The notes below the pieces were generated by a model. That model was not told where the DNA came from and made no database searches. It saw only the letters and a program-made list of their open reading frames with translations. Below are positions 24,726 through 36,339 of a DNA stretch of 64,000 nucleotides, piece by piece; positions within the stretch are counted from its first letter, which is position 1; every line of letters starts with the position of its first letter. The DNA is from Straminergon stramineum (lineage: Eukaryota; Streptophyta; Bryopsida; Hypnales; Calliergonaceae). The position numbers and the translations under genes were made by a program. Location of the stretch: the NCBI GenBank assembly GCA_963920665.1, contig OY987264.1:32964906-33028905 (forward strand), written 5' to 3'.

Positions 24726-24960
24726 AGCTCAAAACTCTCTAGTGCAAAAAATGAAAGTGAAGAAGGTTCAAAGTCAAATAATCTAGTCCCACAATGTATT
24801 GAAAAACTTGTTTTCTTCACTTTAAATGCAAATATCTTGCAATTTGTGCGGTCAAAATTTCTGAATTTTTTTCCACACGTTCTATTACTAGTTAATGTAT
24901 GATCCTTTAGTAAGATGTGCAAAAAAATTCTTTTTCTCAAACATCCTAGAACAAGCACTT
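24726..24960 (+). mobile_element. Fragment of TTAA family 1 abutting family 2 copy
   Basis: Starts at the shared TTAA. TTCACTTTAAATGCAAATATCTTGCAATTTG and GGTCAAAATTTCTGAATTTTTTTCCAC-like stretches match the 12970-13050 interior of family 1. The distal end is not definable. Confidence 0.5.
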
Positions 24961-26207
24961 ATCTAAACATTTCCATTCTACATCTTTTCAAACAACAAAC
25001 TATACCATTTTTTTCAAACCATCCTAAGTACCATCAATTTTTTCATGAGCAATTGTATATATGACACAATCATAAACAAGTATCAAACCAATATCACAAA
25101 AAACGAAAAAATGCAAGCAAGTGTCCCAATAATATCTAAAGCTTTCTTCAACTTTTTTTGAAAAAAGCTAAATGTACCTAAAAAGCTATATAACAAAGTT
25201 ACTTTAGCCAAATTCCAATGGTAAATCATAGCCTATTAAGAGTCTTCAAAAAAACTTCTCATGGCACTAAATTCTTTGAATAGGGTGAAAAATGTCACAA
25301 AATTCAATTGTTCCTTGAGGTAGTAAGCCTCACTTGCACCCATAACAATCAATCAACATCAAATTACGATGTTAGATGTCGCATACGAGGTGTCTTAAGC
25401 TTACTAACAATATGGCATAGTTCTCACAAGGAAAAAAAGAATCATAAATTACACAAATCTCCTAGTACACACAAGCTTGTAAGCAACAAAATATAAACTT
25501 GACTATTGTTCATTGATTGAAAAGAAGCCATTTTTCACTTGTTGTTTTGTTTTGTCGTAATCCTAAGCCACGTAGAACTCCAAGGCTCACAACTTCTTTG
25601 GACAAGTCAGTTGTTTGAACTAGTTCAATCGTAACTACGCATGACAAGTTTGAGAAAACAAATAAAATCACTCAAGCATCATTGTAGCTGGTTTGGAGCA
25701 CCCTAAGAACTAAGGTGCTGAGATAGCTTGTCCTGAATATTTGAATGAGTGATTGGTTTATACCCTGTTCTTGCTTTGTTACCATCATGTCAACCCATTT
25801 TGAACACATGGAGGATCATTAAAAACCCAAATAAATGTTATATCAAGCTTTTAAATGCCTATTTTAATTTTTGGTGAGTCCAATGGTTGAACTCTCTCTT
25901 GTGAGTATTTGTACTCACTAGTTTAGATCTACAAAGTGGGTTAAAATCCCGTCATTGTTGATAAGTAGCTTTATAACCAATTTTTAAAAAAAAATGGAAC
26001 AGTGCGTATTAAAAGAAGAGAGGAAAAACAACCAAAAACACATCTCAATTCGGTTCACACAAACAATTCAACCTAGGAAGTAGACTAAGGAATAAGTGTC
26101 ACCCTTTACAACCAATCTTAGTTGGAAAGGGGTAATGCTAATCCATGACCATCTATTCATAATTAGAATCAAATCGTGTCATTTAAGCATCTGACATGGT
26201 AACAACA
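24961..26207. other. Spacer without recognised gene
   Basis: AT-rich; short ORFs only. I see no domain, tandem array or terminal repeat pair. Confidence 0.45.
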
Positions 26208-28659
26208 TTAACCCTATAAGGATGGGCTAGTCACTGTTGTCGCATTATGTAAAAATGTATATTTATATGTTTTTGGATGGATTTGATTACAATAATGCAG
26301 TGTGAAATATGACGTCAGTTGAGGTAGCTTCAAGATGACGCCTTCTTTTTAACAAACTGTAAAGAAAAAAGATCATTAAAGAGCTTCAGGAAAGTAATAT
26401 AGTTTTCTTTGTTTTTCTTACTTTGGATTTTAGTATGCCAAACTAGAGGGTTTTTTTTTAGTTTCAAGATGAAAAACCTCAACCGTGGTTTGAATTTGAA
26501 TTTTTCTTGTTACAACCACCGGATCAACCTCTTTTGTTGTTAAGTCTCGTACCACCACATGAGCATCCACAAAAAGAAGCTAGGCCTTCTCGACCACCAA
26601 AGCAACTTTGATTAGAGCAACTATGGCATGGGAACCTTCAGCATGATGCTCAAGTGTTGGTGATTTTGTTGCAGGTTGGATGTGTTGAGCTCGGGAGTTG
26701 AGAATTGACATTCGCAGTGTGTTTTGAGGGTCTTAATGTTGATCAATATTATTGTATAATTAGGCCTGTCAAGGGGAGTCATGGCCACCAACGTTGATTA
26801 GAAAGATCAATCAATCTTTCAACTAAGGCAGACCATGCAAAATATGTGGCAAGAGGAAAATATACAAATAGTTTGTCTTTTAGTGACTTTGGGGTGATTT
26901 ATCTTCGAGCTAAGGATATACAATGAATTTAATGGTCAAAATTGATGATTGATGGATTATAGGGGAGCCACATGGATAAGGTATGGATTGAAGTCCACTT
27001 GACTTGTATAGTTAAGGTAGAAGATAAGGTGGAGGAAAAAGAGGGCACTATACATTATCTCTCTCGTTGTGTTTGTAAGGCCCGAATGTTTGAGGAGTCA
27101 TAGTGTATTGAGTTTTATGAATTTTAAAATGAAAATTAAAGGAATTGTGTATTATGATGTTGTGATTCTAAATTGATTTTATTTGTTTGATTTGGAGCTG
27201 TCATTCAAAAGTTGTGCTAGTTTAAATGGGGGAAGGTCTGTTGCCTTCTATATAGAAAGGCAAAGACTTTGAACGACCATAGAAGATGGATAGGTCTTTT
27301 GTTTGCAATGAAAATTAGAGAGAATGAAGAAGATTTTGTTAGATTTTCATGAAGCTATCATTCATTCTATTTAGAGTTTATATGAGTGAGTTGTGAGTGT
27401 CAAAATAAAGAAGGGTCTGCTACCCTTAAATTCAATGGCCAAAATTTCGAGTGGCTATAGAAGTTGGATTGAATTTTAGATTGATTTAATATTTGGAGGA
27501 TGAGTGGAAAATTGTGTTAGTTTTCCAGAAAGCTATCACTCATATCATTTGGACTTGTAGAACTTTGGTGGCATCAAATCAAAGTTCAACCAAGGAGTTG
27601 GAGTTAAGAGGAGATTTTGAAGACTTTTGTGTTGTGTGTTGTGGCTTACAATTTCATTGTAAACTTTGTTGTTGCGAGTGACATGGATCAAACCATTGTT
27701 TAGCCCCATTTTGTATCGTGGTAACGAAGTGGGATTGATGGCCCACATGGTTGAAACTAGCTCCGTTCTCACGGTGAGGCACGATTGCTAGTCACCGAAA
27801 GTTTGAAATTTAGGAGTCAATCTTTTGGATGGTTCAACTCGTGGTCTAACCGTCCCATTTTACCCGTCCAAGGCCTGTGGTTTCTTATCACCTACCTTGA
27901 TCGTAACACCCATTTAGAACCCATAATAAGATAGGCCAACGAAAAAGTTTTCTGTGACGGTTTAGAAGATTCAATGAACGAGATTTGAAATTTTGTACAA
28001 GCACGTCCACTTGTGTTTCTTAGTCATCTCCAGTCGCAACCAAAATCCCCGTGATTTCTTGAGGCAAACTGCTTTCTACTTGACATTGTGGAAATCTTCT
28101 TTTTTGAAACAGTGTGAATCATCTATTTTAAAAAACTTGAAAGTAATCATTGGAGGTCATACTACTGTGCAAGACCTCCTCCTTTTTGCACAAAATTTCA
28201 AAGATGAATAATGGCACTTCTGTCTCACATGCAAGAGTTCTTTTTCATCCATTGGACCACTTTGGTTTGCAACATCCTTATTGGATTAAAGCCTAATATA
28301 CCATTTATATAGGATGTAACCATAGTTGTCACTGTAATTATATTTCACAACTCTTATCTATGGTTTCTCCTTTACTTTTGTTTACAAAAATAATAAAGCA
28401 AAAAAACATATAATGTGAAAAAAAAACTAATATTTGGCTTTAGAGTCAAAACATGTCTCTGTATTTCTATATTAAGGAGCTTTTCTCTTAGAAAATCCTA
28501 TCTCATAGTCATCCCAATACTAATACTTGGGGATGAAAGCTATAAAAAAGAAAAGAAGAAAAAAGAAAAAAAGAATTCAAATTTTTTTACTCTGCTACAG
28601 AAATGGCAGTTTCGAATATTTTTTCGTAGAAAGAAAGGCCTTGTTCCTTAAGGGGTTAA
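26208..28659. mobile_element. Candidate long (2.4 kb) TTAA-bounded element
   Basis: TTAA (26208-26211) plus CCCTATAAGGATGGGCTAG at the left resembles CCCCTAAAGGACTAGCC of 12267. AGAAATGGCAGTTTCGAATATTTTT...TTCCTTAAGGGG plus TTAA (28656-28659) at the right matches the 13130-13193 end. If these pair, the element is 2444 bp internally, much longer than its relatives. The interior has ORFs to 78 codons, none like a transposase. Alternatively these are two separate truncated copies. Confidence 0.45.
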
Positions 28660-29070
28660 TGTGCTCACTGTGATGAGCAAGCCAAGAGAGAGTTGAGTCC
28701 TCCAAAATTGAATAGTCAGAGTGGTTCTGGACAGAGCTGACTTGCCCATGCAAACACACAGTCAATGTCAACACATGCTCTCTGTAAGGTAGGCCTTCAC
28801 ATGCCGTTGTAAAATCAACCACACCAAGAAAGTACCATACAAGAAAAACTACAATGATTGGAAGGTGGCCACATCTGTGAAAGCAAAAAAACATGTTCGA
28901 ATGATGTACTCAAACAATTAGCAAAAGATAACAAGAGCTCATCATCTGCTCTGGACTTTAAATGTATCGATAAATATGTCACCATTCCCATGGATACAAT
29001 CTTGACAGACTAGTGTGTCTTGACACAAGGCAATCAACAATATAGAGAGATTTTAGAGTGACCTTTTCAG

Positions 29071-29184
29071 GGTGAACAATTACAAATACGTGTCAAAGAC
29101 TTCCCATTCAACACTGAAGAAAAAGAGATGGTCCATGAAATCCACATTAGCTGCCTGTCCAACCAGAAGGAGTTCTCTGCAAAG
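29071..29184 (+). pseudogene. Orphan coding exon, unrecognised protein
   Basis: CCTTTTCAG|GGTGAA is a good acceptor, GCAAAG|GTAAGG a good donor, and the 114 bp between are 38 open codons with a hydrophilic, plausible composition (begins GEQLQIRVKDFPF, ends SNQKEFSAK). Flanking exons are not obvious. A TTAA element starts 244 bp downstream and another ends 412 bp upstream, so the host gene may have been broken by insertions. Family not recognised. Confidence 0.35.
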
Positions 29185-29427
29185 GTAAGGGAAGCAGGTT
29201 CTACTCCAGAAGTTGGTACACATCCACTATAAAAGACGATCAAAGCCTTAGCAATCCAGGGAATTATCATACTCATGCCACTTACAGTGCATATTTGGAT
29301 TCAGTAGCATATTAATAAAAGTGGGTTCATTATGTTTACTAATTTTTTCTTAAAATTGTTATTAATGAGTAGGTGGGATTGTTGTGAATAAATGAAATGG
29401 CATCTCCAACTCAAAAGTTGTAACTTT

Positions 29428-30236
29428 TTAACCCCTCATCACCCAAGGGGACAAAAAATGTCCTCACATTGTCTGGCAGTCATATTCAAACTGCTGTTAC
29501 TTTTGCATCTGATGTCTTAATTCAATAAAAACTTGTTGGAAAAGTTGAGCATACTAGTTTAATTTCACTAGTAAAATTTTCAGATCGATATAAGATTAAT
29601 GATTTTTTGAGAGCCCTTTGAAGTTCACAGGATCAATTTGAGTTCACCACATTGCATTCTGATGGCTGCAACTTCAGGGGCTCGTAACTTTTTCATAAAA
29701 TGTTTTTTTTCAATAAATATTTTTGGGTTTTGTTCCTCTTAAGGTCTAGTTTGTGTGGTTAAATTTTCATATCAATACAAGAGGTAATGAGTGACTGAGA
29801 AGCATTTTAGTAGAGGGAGGTTCAACCATAGATGAGATTTTTTGCTACTTTTTTCACTGTTTTTTGACATTTCAAAACAATTTTGCAGACACAATGAGTC
29901 AATGGAATGATATTTTTTTTCACCAAAGTGTTTGTCTTTTGGATTTGAATCACTCTGTGGTTTAGAGTTTTTTCATTTGAGTAGGTTTAGAAACCAAAAT
30001 TCACCTCCAAATGTGTTTTTAGGAAAATTTCAGCATCTTTTTTTAAGACAAAAACATTATAATCTTTCAATCTATACGGTCAAATGACCCCAAATTTGTT
30101 CCACATCATCTACAACATGCACACTACAAGATTGTACGGTTGAGATTTTCATACCTTACTGAAATTTAGACTTATAGCACTTGAAAAGCAAGGATGCTTT
30201 TACACACGTTTGGACTTTGGGCGATGAGGGGTTAAA
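29428..30236. mobile_element. TTAA-bounded non-autonomous element, family 3
   Basis: TTAA (29428-29431) plus CCCCTCATCACCCAAGG; right end CTTTGGGCGATGAGGGG plus TTAA (30233-30236). The inverted repeat is about 15 bp with one mismatch. Interior 801 bp, collinear with 17614-18580. It ends 50 bp beyond the 3' end of the transposase-Ulp1 gene. Confidence 0.85.
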
Positions 30237-30285
30237 GATTTAGTTTTGAACTGTATGTGTCGATCTACAATCATCATCTAAATCA

Positions 30286-32335
30286 CTAACCATGCATCTC
30301 ACGTTTCACTAAAGGAGTAATAAACTTAGCCTGTTTTTTCACAAGAAGTGAAGAAGGCTCTAATAGTTTCTTCTTTTTGTGCTCTGAAGTTAACTTCTTT
30401 TTTTCAACTTGGAGTTGAATTTTTGCTTCCCTTTTGGATTTCACAAGCTCTGCTCTCTTCTCTTTCTTTTTTTTCTTTCTCATTGAACTTGTCTTCTTTT
30501 TTTTTGGCAACTTTCAATCTGTTTTTGGTGAATTCTTTTGACATGAGGCATTTTCCATAAGGATTTTATCTCTTAGGGTTTTTTGGTTTCCTTGAAGACT
30601 TAGGAATAGAAGGAACTTTGAGTATACTAGATAGGGCTTCAACTCCACCTTCCAAGCCATTGCCTCTGGGTTGACATATATCAAAAAAATAAAAATTAAT
30701 CAACATGAATAATGAATATAAATCATAGAAATATTTGTGAAAATCAATACAATGTTTTTAACTTACATGTCTTCAACAATTGAGGAAAAAATTGATCCCC
30801 CTTGAAGCATCAATATTGTCTACTTTATACTCATTCGCTTGGCATTTGCCTCTCTATCTTGAAATGGAGTAGTCTGGAGTTCCCAATGCTCTTTCTGTAA
30901 CTGACCAAACAAATATGTTAACACCAAAAGTTAATTCAAATTCACATACAATCATTTCAAAAAAATATAAAAAAACTCTTCACAAACATATTGGAGATTC
31001 ACTCTTTCAAGAGATCAAGTTGGTATATATACAATTCAAATTAAATTGAAACTTTTCAAATTAAGATGTACACTTACTATATATCCACTACTTTGGCCCA
31101 AAGAAAACCCTTTAGCAATGGTGTCCAAGAAAATATCCAAACTTTTGATCAAATAAATGCCACAATCTGTACTATTATTCTCAGGTTGTTGAGGGACCTA
31201 CATACATACAAAGCAGAAAGACCTTTATATCATATTTGAAAAATGACTAATCCATTGCAATATGTCAAAATAATCAAATGCATCTTCAAGCACATACAAT
31301 TGAATAGTAACTTACATCAATTACTTGAATCTTAAGGTCAAGAAGGACCTTCTTGGGAATTTTCAAACTTGCCATGTTGTTTTGCCTTTCCCATTCCAAG
31401 TTCAAAAAAGTGCAATCAACAAGTATATTAAATTGGTATTCAATGACAAACTTGCAATGGAAATATAAAATTGATCAAATTGACCAATTTAAAAATACTT
31501 ACAATTTGATATGCTTTTGTAGATCCAAATGGGTTGTTGACTTCATTGATTTCAAATGGAGTATAGAAGGTTTCACTATCAAGCTTCCCACATTACAAAT
31601 AACAAACATGCTCCAATGTCCATTGTCAATTCATAAAAGAAAACATAATTAATAACATTGTAGTAAATTCAAATTCCAAAAACAAGTTTTCTAAAGGGTA
31701 CTATGATAGTACAAAAAAACTTGGATTAGGTTACCTGAGTAGGATAGGTAGGAAAATATAATCATACTTGAAGATATTTGTATCTTTGAGCCAACATGCA
31801 ATTTCTTCAAATCTGTTTGTGGCATCCTGTTCGTAGATGATCACAAGCTTTCTGAAGAAAAAACTATTGAAGAAATGGAGTCGTTTTATGAAATGTTGCT
31901 TTTTTTCTTGGTACTTGAGGAAAAAGTCCACTATTGTGTCTGTTAGGCATTGACCCCTAGTAAGTGATTGAAAATCAGTGGCCCTAATTGTTACTGGATC
32001 AAGGTTGTTAGATGGCCAAACAAATAAATCTTGAACTTCTATTTGTGCCTCATTTGACATGTTCATGGAATCTTCTTCACATAAGATCTCATTGATACCA
32101 TCTTTGTATAGGACCTCCTTGATATTCTCTTCTTGAAGCAATTCTTCGAGAATTTGATTAATCACATCATCAACATTTTCATATAACACCTTTTCATCAA
32201 TATTGTCATCTTCATTTGAAATAGTTTGTTGCACCTCTTCATCTCTCACATGTGAAGATAGAGATAGACTGTTCAAGTGAGGTATACTTGGCCCATAGTG
32301 CTTATCCATTGCCGTTGGATCCACAAGAAAGATGC
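30286..32335 (-). pseudogene. Ulp1/C48 SUMO-protease domain, 3' exons of the same gene
   Basis: Exon 32335-31735 starts with the transposase C-terminus, then an acidic linker, then the Ulp1 N-terminal core (LTDTIVDFFLKY, LHFFNSFFFRKL, YDYIFLPIL). Exon about 31631-31503 has the catalytic His (NGHWSMFVICN) and ILHLKSM, where Lys sits at the usual Asp. Exon about 31420-31316 carries NLEWERQN. Exon 31197-31078 has VPQQPENNSTDCGIYLI with the Gln and catalytic Cys (31162-31164). Exon 30894-30767 has FQDREANAKRM, then an in-frame TAG. Exon 30665 onward ends in a Lys-rich basic tail (about 30510-30286). Splice sites are mostly canonical; the acceptors near 31632 and 31420 look damaged. C48 peptidases cleave SUMO; here the activity would travel with a transposase. 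Fusion is shown by exon 32335-31735 encoding both parts. Confidence 0.85.
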
Positions 32336-32450
32336 CTATTATCCATCAAACCCCATCTCAACCATTAATAACATCCATATACATTTTTGAAAAACATGAA
32401 TAAACATTGAAAGAAATAGCACTTATTCAAAAAATCTTTCTAATACATAC

Positions 32451-33672
32451 CTAATGCTTTAAAACCTACTATTATAGTAGATGATTTAAGAACTTGGTTC
32501 AAAGCACTTGCTGCCATTTGAGCTAGGGTTGGTTTCAACATAACACCATTACCCCAATTTGGATTTTGTGATGACATAGTTGCTTTATCCTCTTGAAGAT
32601 ATTGTTTAAAAGGCTTGAAGGAAGAGACATCCAAAGGCTACATATGATGTGATGAATGTAAAGGAATTGTAATGACGTCCAATCCCATCTATAGGCATGT
32701 ATCAAGTCCTATAGCACTAACATGGCTACAATGGCCATCTAGCACAAGGAGGTGCTTGTGATCTTTACTCACACCTCCAGGAAAATTTCGCTTAAAGTGA
32801 TTAAGCCAATCACAAAATATCTCATTTGTCACCCATCCATTCTCTTGAACATTCATTGTAGCACCTAGTCCACAAAATTTCACATAATCTTGAAGAAGAT
32901 ACATTCCTTTGAAAATGAAATAATGGGGTATGAAAGTGCCAATAGCACTAATACATACCAAAATAGTTAACCATTCTCTTCTGTCAGATGTAGGAACATT
33001 TACATTCCTTGATCCCTTTTTTGCCACAACCTTCAGTGTATTGTTTCTGCCCACCACTTGAATCCCCAATTCGTCCATGTTTCATAAATATGAAGCTATG
33101 TATCCTTGAGAAGTAATCACAAAGGTCAAATTGTTATAAAATTGTCCACAAACATTTTTGCTTAAGCCCATACACCTCTTCAACTCCAAACCTTCTCCAA
33201 TTCTTAACACCACCTCTCTATGTCTTGATTTTAAGCACTTCCACCATCTTTGCCCAGGACGATCGTTTTTGAACGGATGTTGCCTTGGATAGTGTCTCAC
33301 AATGTCTCGAACCATATTTTTTAAGATGTGCAAGGTCACAGAGAATTCCCTTTCTTGCATAGTGAAGCAACATGTTTTCAACTCACTTTCTTCAACCTTA
33401 GTCAGGTAGGGGTCAAATCCATGTCTCTTCTTCTTGGTCTTTCCATACATCTAGTCTAAAATAGATGATGTGGGGATTGAGAAAGTTTTAGATGCCTTTC
33501 TAATTGATAATTTCCTTGATTTTATGGTATCAATGGCATTTTGCATCATCTCTTCTGCCCATTGTCCTCTGCTAGGTCCACTTGCATTGGTCTTTTTTCC
33601 TACACTAGGTCTTGCATATTCAACTTTAGGCTTAGGAGCTTCCACTCATTGAGATCTTCGAGGGCCTCTCAT
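32451..33672 (-). pseudogene. Pogo/Tigger-type transposase, main exon (5' part of transposase-Ulp1 fusion)
   Basis: One frame runs from ATG at 33672 to a donor ATTAG|GTATGT at 32451/32450, broken only by stops at 33646-33648 (TGA), 33451-33453 (TAG), 33082-33084 (TGA), 32689-32691 (TAG) and 32638-32640 (TAG). Domains in order: HTH_psq-like (about 33560-33455, ending FSIPTSSILD); CENPB-type HTH (about 33400-33150, with HPFKNDRPGQRWWKCLKSRH); DDE_1/DDD catalytic domain with MDELG (33078), LVLDGHCSH (about 32730) and PLDVSSFKPFK (about 32635). These carry the three aspartates expected of pogo transposases. The GT-AG intron (32336-32450, phase 1) leads to the next exon, where ALG|IFLVDPTAMDKHYGPS continues the transposase C-terminus. 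Family assignment is firm; this copy cannot encode a full protein. Confidence 0.9.
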
Positions 33673-33924
33673 AGTAGAGAAGATTAAATTCAAACACAAA
33701 CAACAAAACTACACTCATCAAATTTTCCTTCCAGAACATGGTTGATTCCCTCTACATAGAAAAAATAAAATAAAATTAGTGAGCCTCAAAATTATGTCTC
33801 TATAATTATAAGAGTTATATTATAGTATAAACCTTGTTACATAATCAATGATAAGGAACTCTAAAGACTGCATACCCGCACTATAGAGTTCATACCCATT
33901 CTAGTGAGGTAATCATAATGGTTC

Positions 33925-34650
33925 CCACCTTTCATCATGATACCAAAAATATTGTCAATCAATATACACACATGAGGTTGGGAGCTTTCGGGAGTTTTGT
34001 TCTAAAAAGCTCATACATTTCTTTTTCCATAGATGAAAACTCTCTTGAATGGGTTGACCGCGATCAAAACAAGACTAGCTCTAATATGCAAATGCTGCAA
34101 AATTACCAAACAAATTACATTTTATAAACATGATTGTTGTACTATACAAACAAAAACAATACTTAGGAAGACATGATTCCCTACATAGACCTCTTATTCA
34201 ATACGAGTGTAGGAATTCTATGTTTTAAAATTGTGTAAAAAATAGAAACAACACATCAAGTGCTCGCATGAAGCTTGTACTTACATATATCAGATCTCTT
34301 AAATGTCAGTATGAAAGGTCATAAAGAACTTACAGAAGGCTCGTTGAGATAACTTAGTTTTGTGAGGTCATCCACTCCTTCGAGTTTATTAGGGTTTGCG
34401 GGTAGCAACTTTGACGTATGCACTGATATCTCCTGTAATAGAGAAAACAATCAATTAGGACTATAGAACTTGCCATAAGAAATTCTCAGTCTAGTCATTA
34501 GATAAACTAGAAGTTGATCTCCAGGAGCATATACGTCAGAACTCATACTTGTCGACTAGAGGTCTACACAACAGCCTCCATGTCTTCGATGGATAAAATA
34601 ACTCTAGAAATCTAGATGTTTTCTAAAGTCAAGCACCACACTCGCAAACC
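33925..34650 (-). pseudogene. Class VIII-like myosin head, N-terminal exons
   Basis: Exon 34650-34549 reads GLRVWC... through RVILSIEDMEAVV (SH3-like N-terminal domain) with two stops. Exon 34432-34334 reads HTSKLLPANPNKLEGVDDL then TKLSYLNEPS, a signature of plant myosin VIII. A remnant near 34297-34285 matches the ...DMIYT exon. Exon 34094-34018 reads ASLVLIAVNPFKRVFIYGK. About 33988-33925 reads PHVCILIDNIFGIMMKGG. The order and phases fit the myosin motor start up to just before the P-loop; GESGAGKT is not found. Acceptors and GT donors are present. The fragment ends about 250 bp upstream of the transposase ATG on the same strand. Either the fusion element inserted in a myosin gene, or it captured these exons. 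Confidence 0.8.
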
Positions 34651-36339
34651 CTACATGGTGAAAATATGATCACATGCGTAAACATAGTATTAAATGATGA
34701 ATAGCCGCTAGTTTAGGAAGAACCACAAGTGAATAGCTGCAATACTAATAGTCATGACAACAGAACAATTGCAGGAAAAATGCAGAAAAATATATGTTGG
34801 ACCATACCTTTTCAATGTGGACGTTATAGAGATCGCAAACATTGACGCTCAAATGCTATTCACTGGACTTTTAGAACGCTTTCGTAATCGTTCTCAATCC
34901 ATTAGAGTAGCGAGCTCAAGAGATTCACCCTTTTCAAAGTATAATTGCTAGTATAACTTATTCGTCTAGGAAATAAGCATCCACCAAAATGGTGCACGAA
35001 TTCAAAGCTTCAAACAAAAAACATGCTCATGAACCACTAACGTCTGAAAGTAGAAACCAATTCAGAAATTCTACGCCAGCCATGAATTTTGTTTTCAAGA
35101 TTCACTATGTATGAAACAAATACAAGAAGAAATCTAGATTCAATTAGGTTACAAGCACAATTCGTGAAGAGCATAGCACGTTTGAGAATGCACAAGAAAT
35201 GCTGAGCAATTTGTGTATGTCTGTGTTGGTGGTCTTATCATCCACTGATAGAGACAGAGACTCCATCATTGATGCGAGTTGAAAATGACAATTTAGGTCA
35301 TTTGCGTAGTCATTGAGTGTGAGAGAGATTGGAAGGTTGAGATTTCATGTGAGAGGATCTGATGGCTGAGATTAAAAGTGACTGGTAAGTGGCACTGTGG
35401 AGTGTGGTGCCATGCATAGTAAATGGAGTTGCATGTAAGTGGCATGCGTATGATAATGCTTGAGGGCTACCTAAGCTTCATTTTTCCTAAGAATACAAAT
35501 TCTTTTGAATCTGCAACTTTTTCAGTTCAAAACATAACCCTTTAAAAAAAGAGTTGACCCAATAAGTTCAAGAAAAATCTTAAAAAACACCAAAATTTCA
35601 GAAATTTTGAATTTTCACTTAGAATTTTATTGATAAGTTTTGGTTGGTGCATTAGTAGATACAACCATATAGATATTGCCTAAGAATCATGGTGTGTACA
35701 ACTATAATTTGCTTTCACATCATTACTAAATTATTCTCCAAAGTTGAGTTTTTTGATATATCTTCACAAATTTAGAGATTTGGACTACCCCTAGTCCTTC
35801 AAAGGTTGATTTTACATATTTCATGACCTCTTTACCAAAATTTGGGGTTTCTGACTCTAAATATGATTTCCAAGTTTCTAAATTTCTTCATCCCCACAAT
35901 AAATAATCAATCCTTTGATTTTCCACTTGGAATCCCCCAAGGTGTAAAGTTCGGAGTGGAATTTTTTTGTCCCCCTATCCCTCTAAGAAACACTTGGAGG
36001 GGTATTACTTGTAAGGAGATCCATTTACGGTCAACATGAATACTTGAGCATTGAGTGCAATCTAAAGAATGATTGTCATGTCTTGGCACTCATTCTTTCC
36101 ATACCTCAGAGCATTTGCAAGGCTGATACTCTAAATAGGGGGGCCAAGTGCAAGTTTGGCATGCGGTTTTGAAAAGTATTTGGTGGCCATGCCGGCCAAG
36201 AAGGAGCACCAAGTTTTCATTGCTTAAAAAAGTAATCTACAAAAAAAAACATGCAATTCTTTGAGAACTACCTCACCTTGCTTCAAAAGCATTTTCAACT
36301 TCATTTGAGTTTCTTGGTTTGAAGAGAAACTCTTTATAT
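34651..36339. other. Upstream flank of the myosin fragment and spacer
   Basis: On the minus strand about 34930-34790 ends in a donor-like AAAAG|GTATGG, and the preceding codons could read DLYNVHIEK, fitting an earlier myosin exon, but upstream stops make this uncertain. About 35200-35450 is less AT-rich and could be a promoter or leader. 35460-36339 shows nothing supportable. Confidence 0.35.

Noticed and set aside
28415..28651. Plus ORF with a Lys/Glu-rich tract
   Set aside because: The tract comes from an AAGAAGAAAAAAG run and the ORF crosses the right end of a TTAA element.
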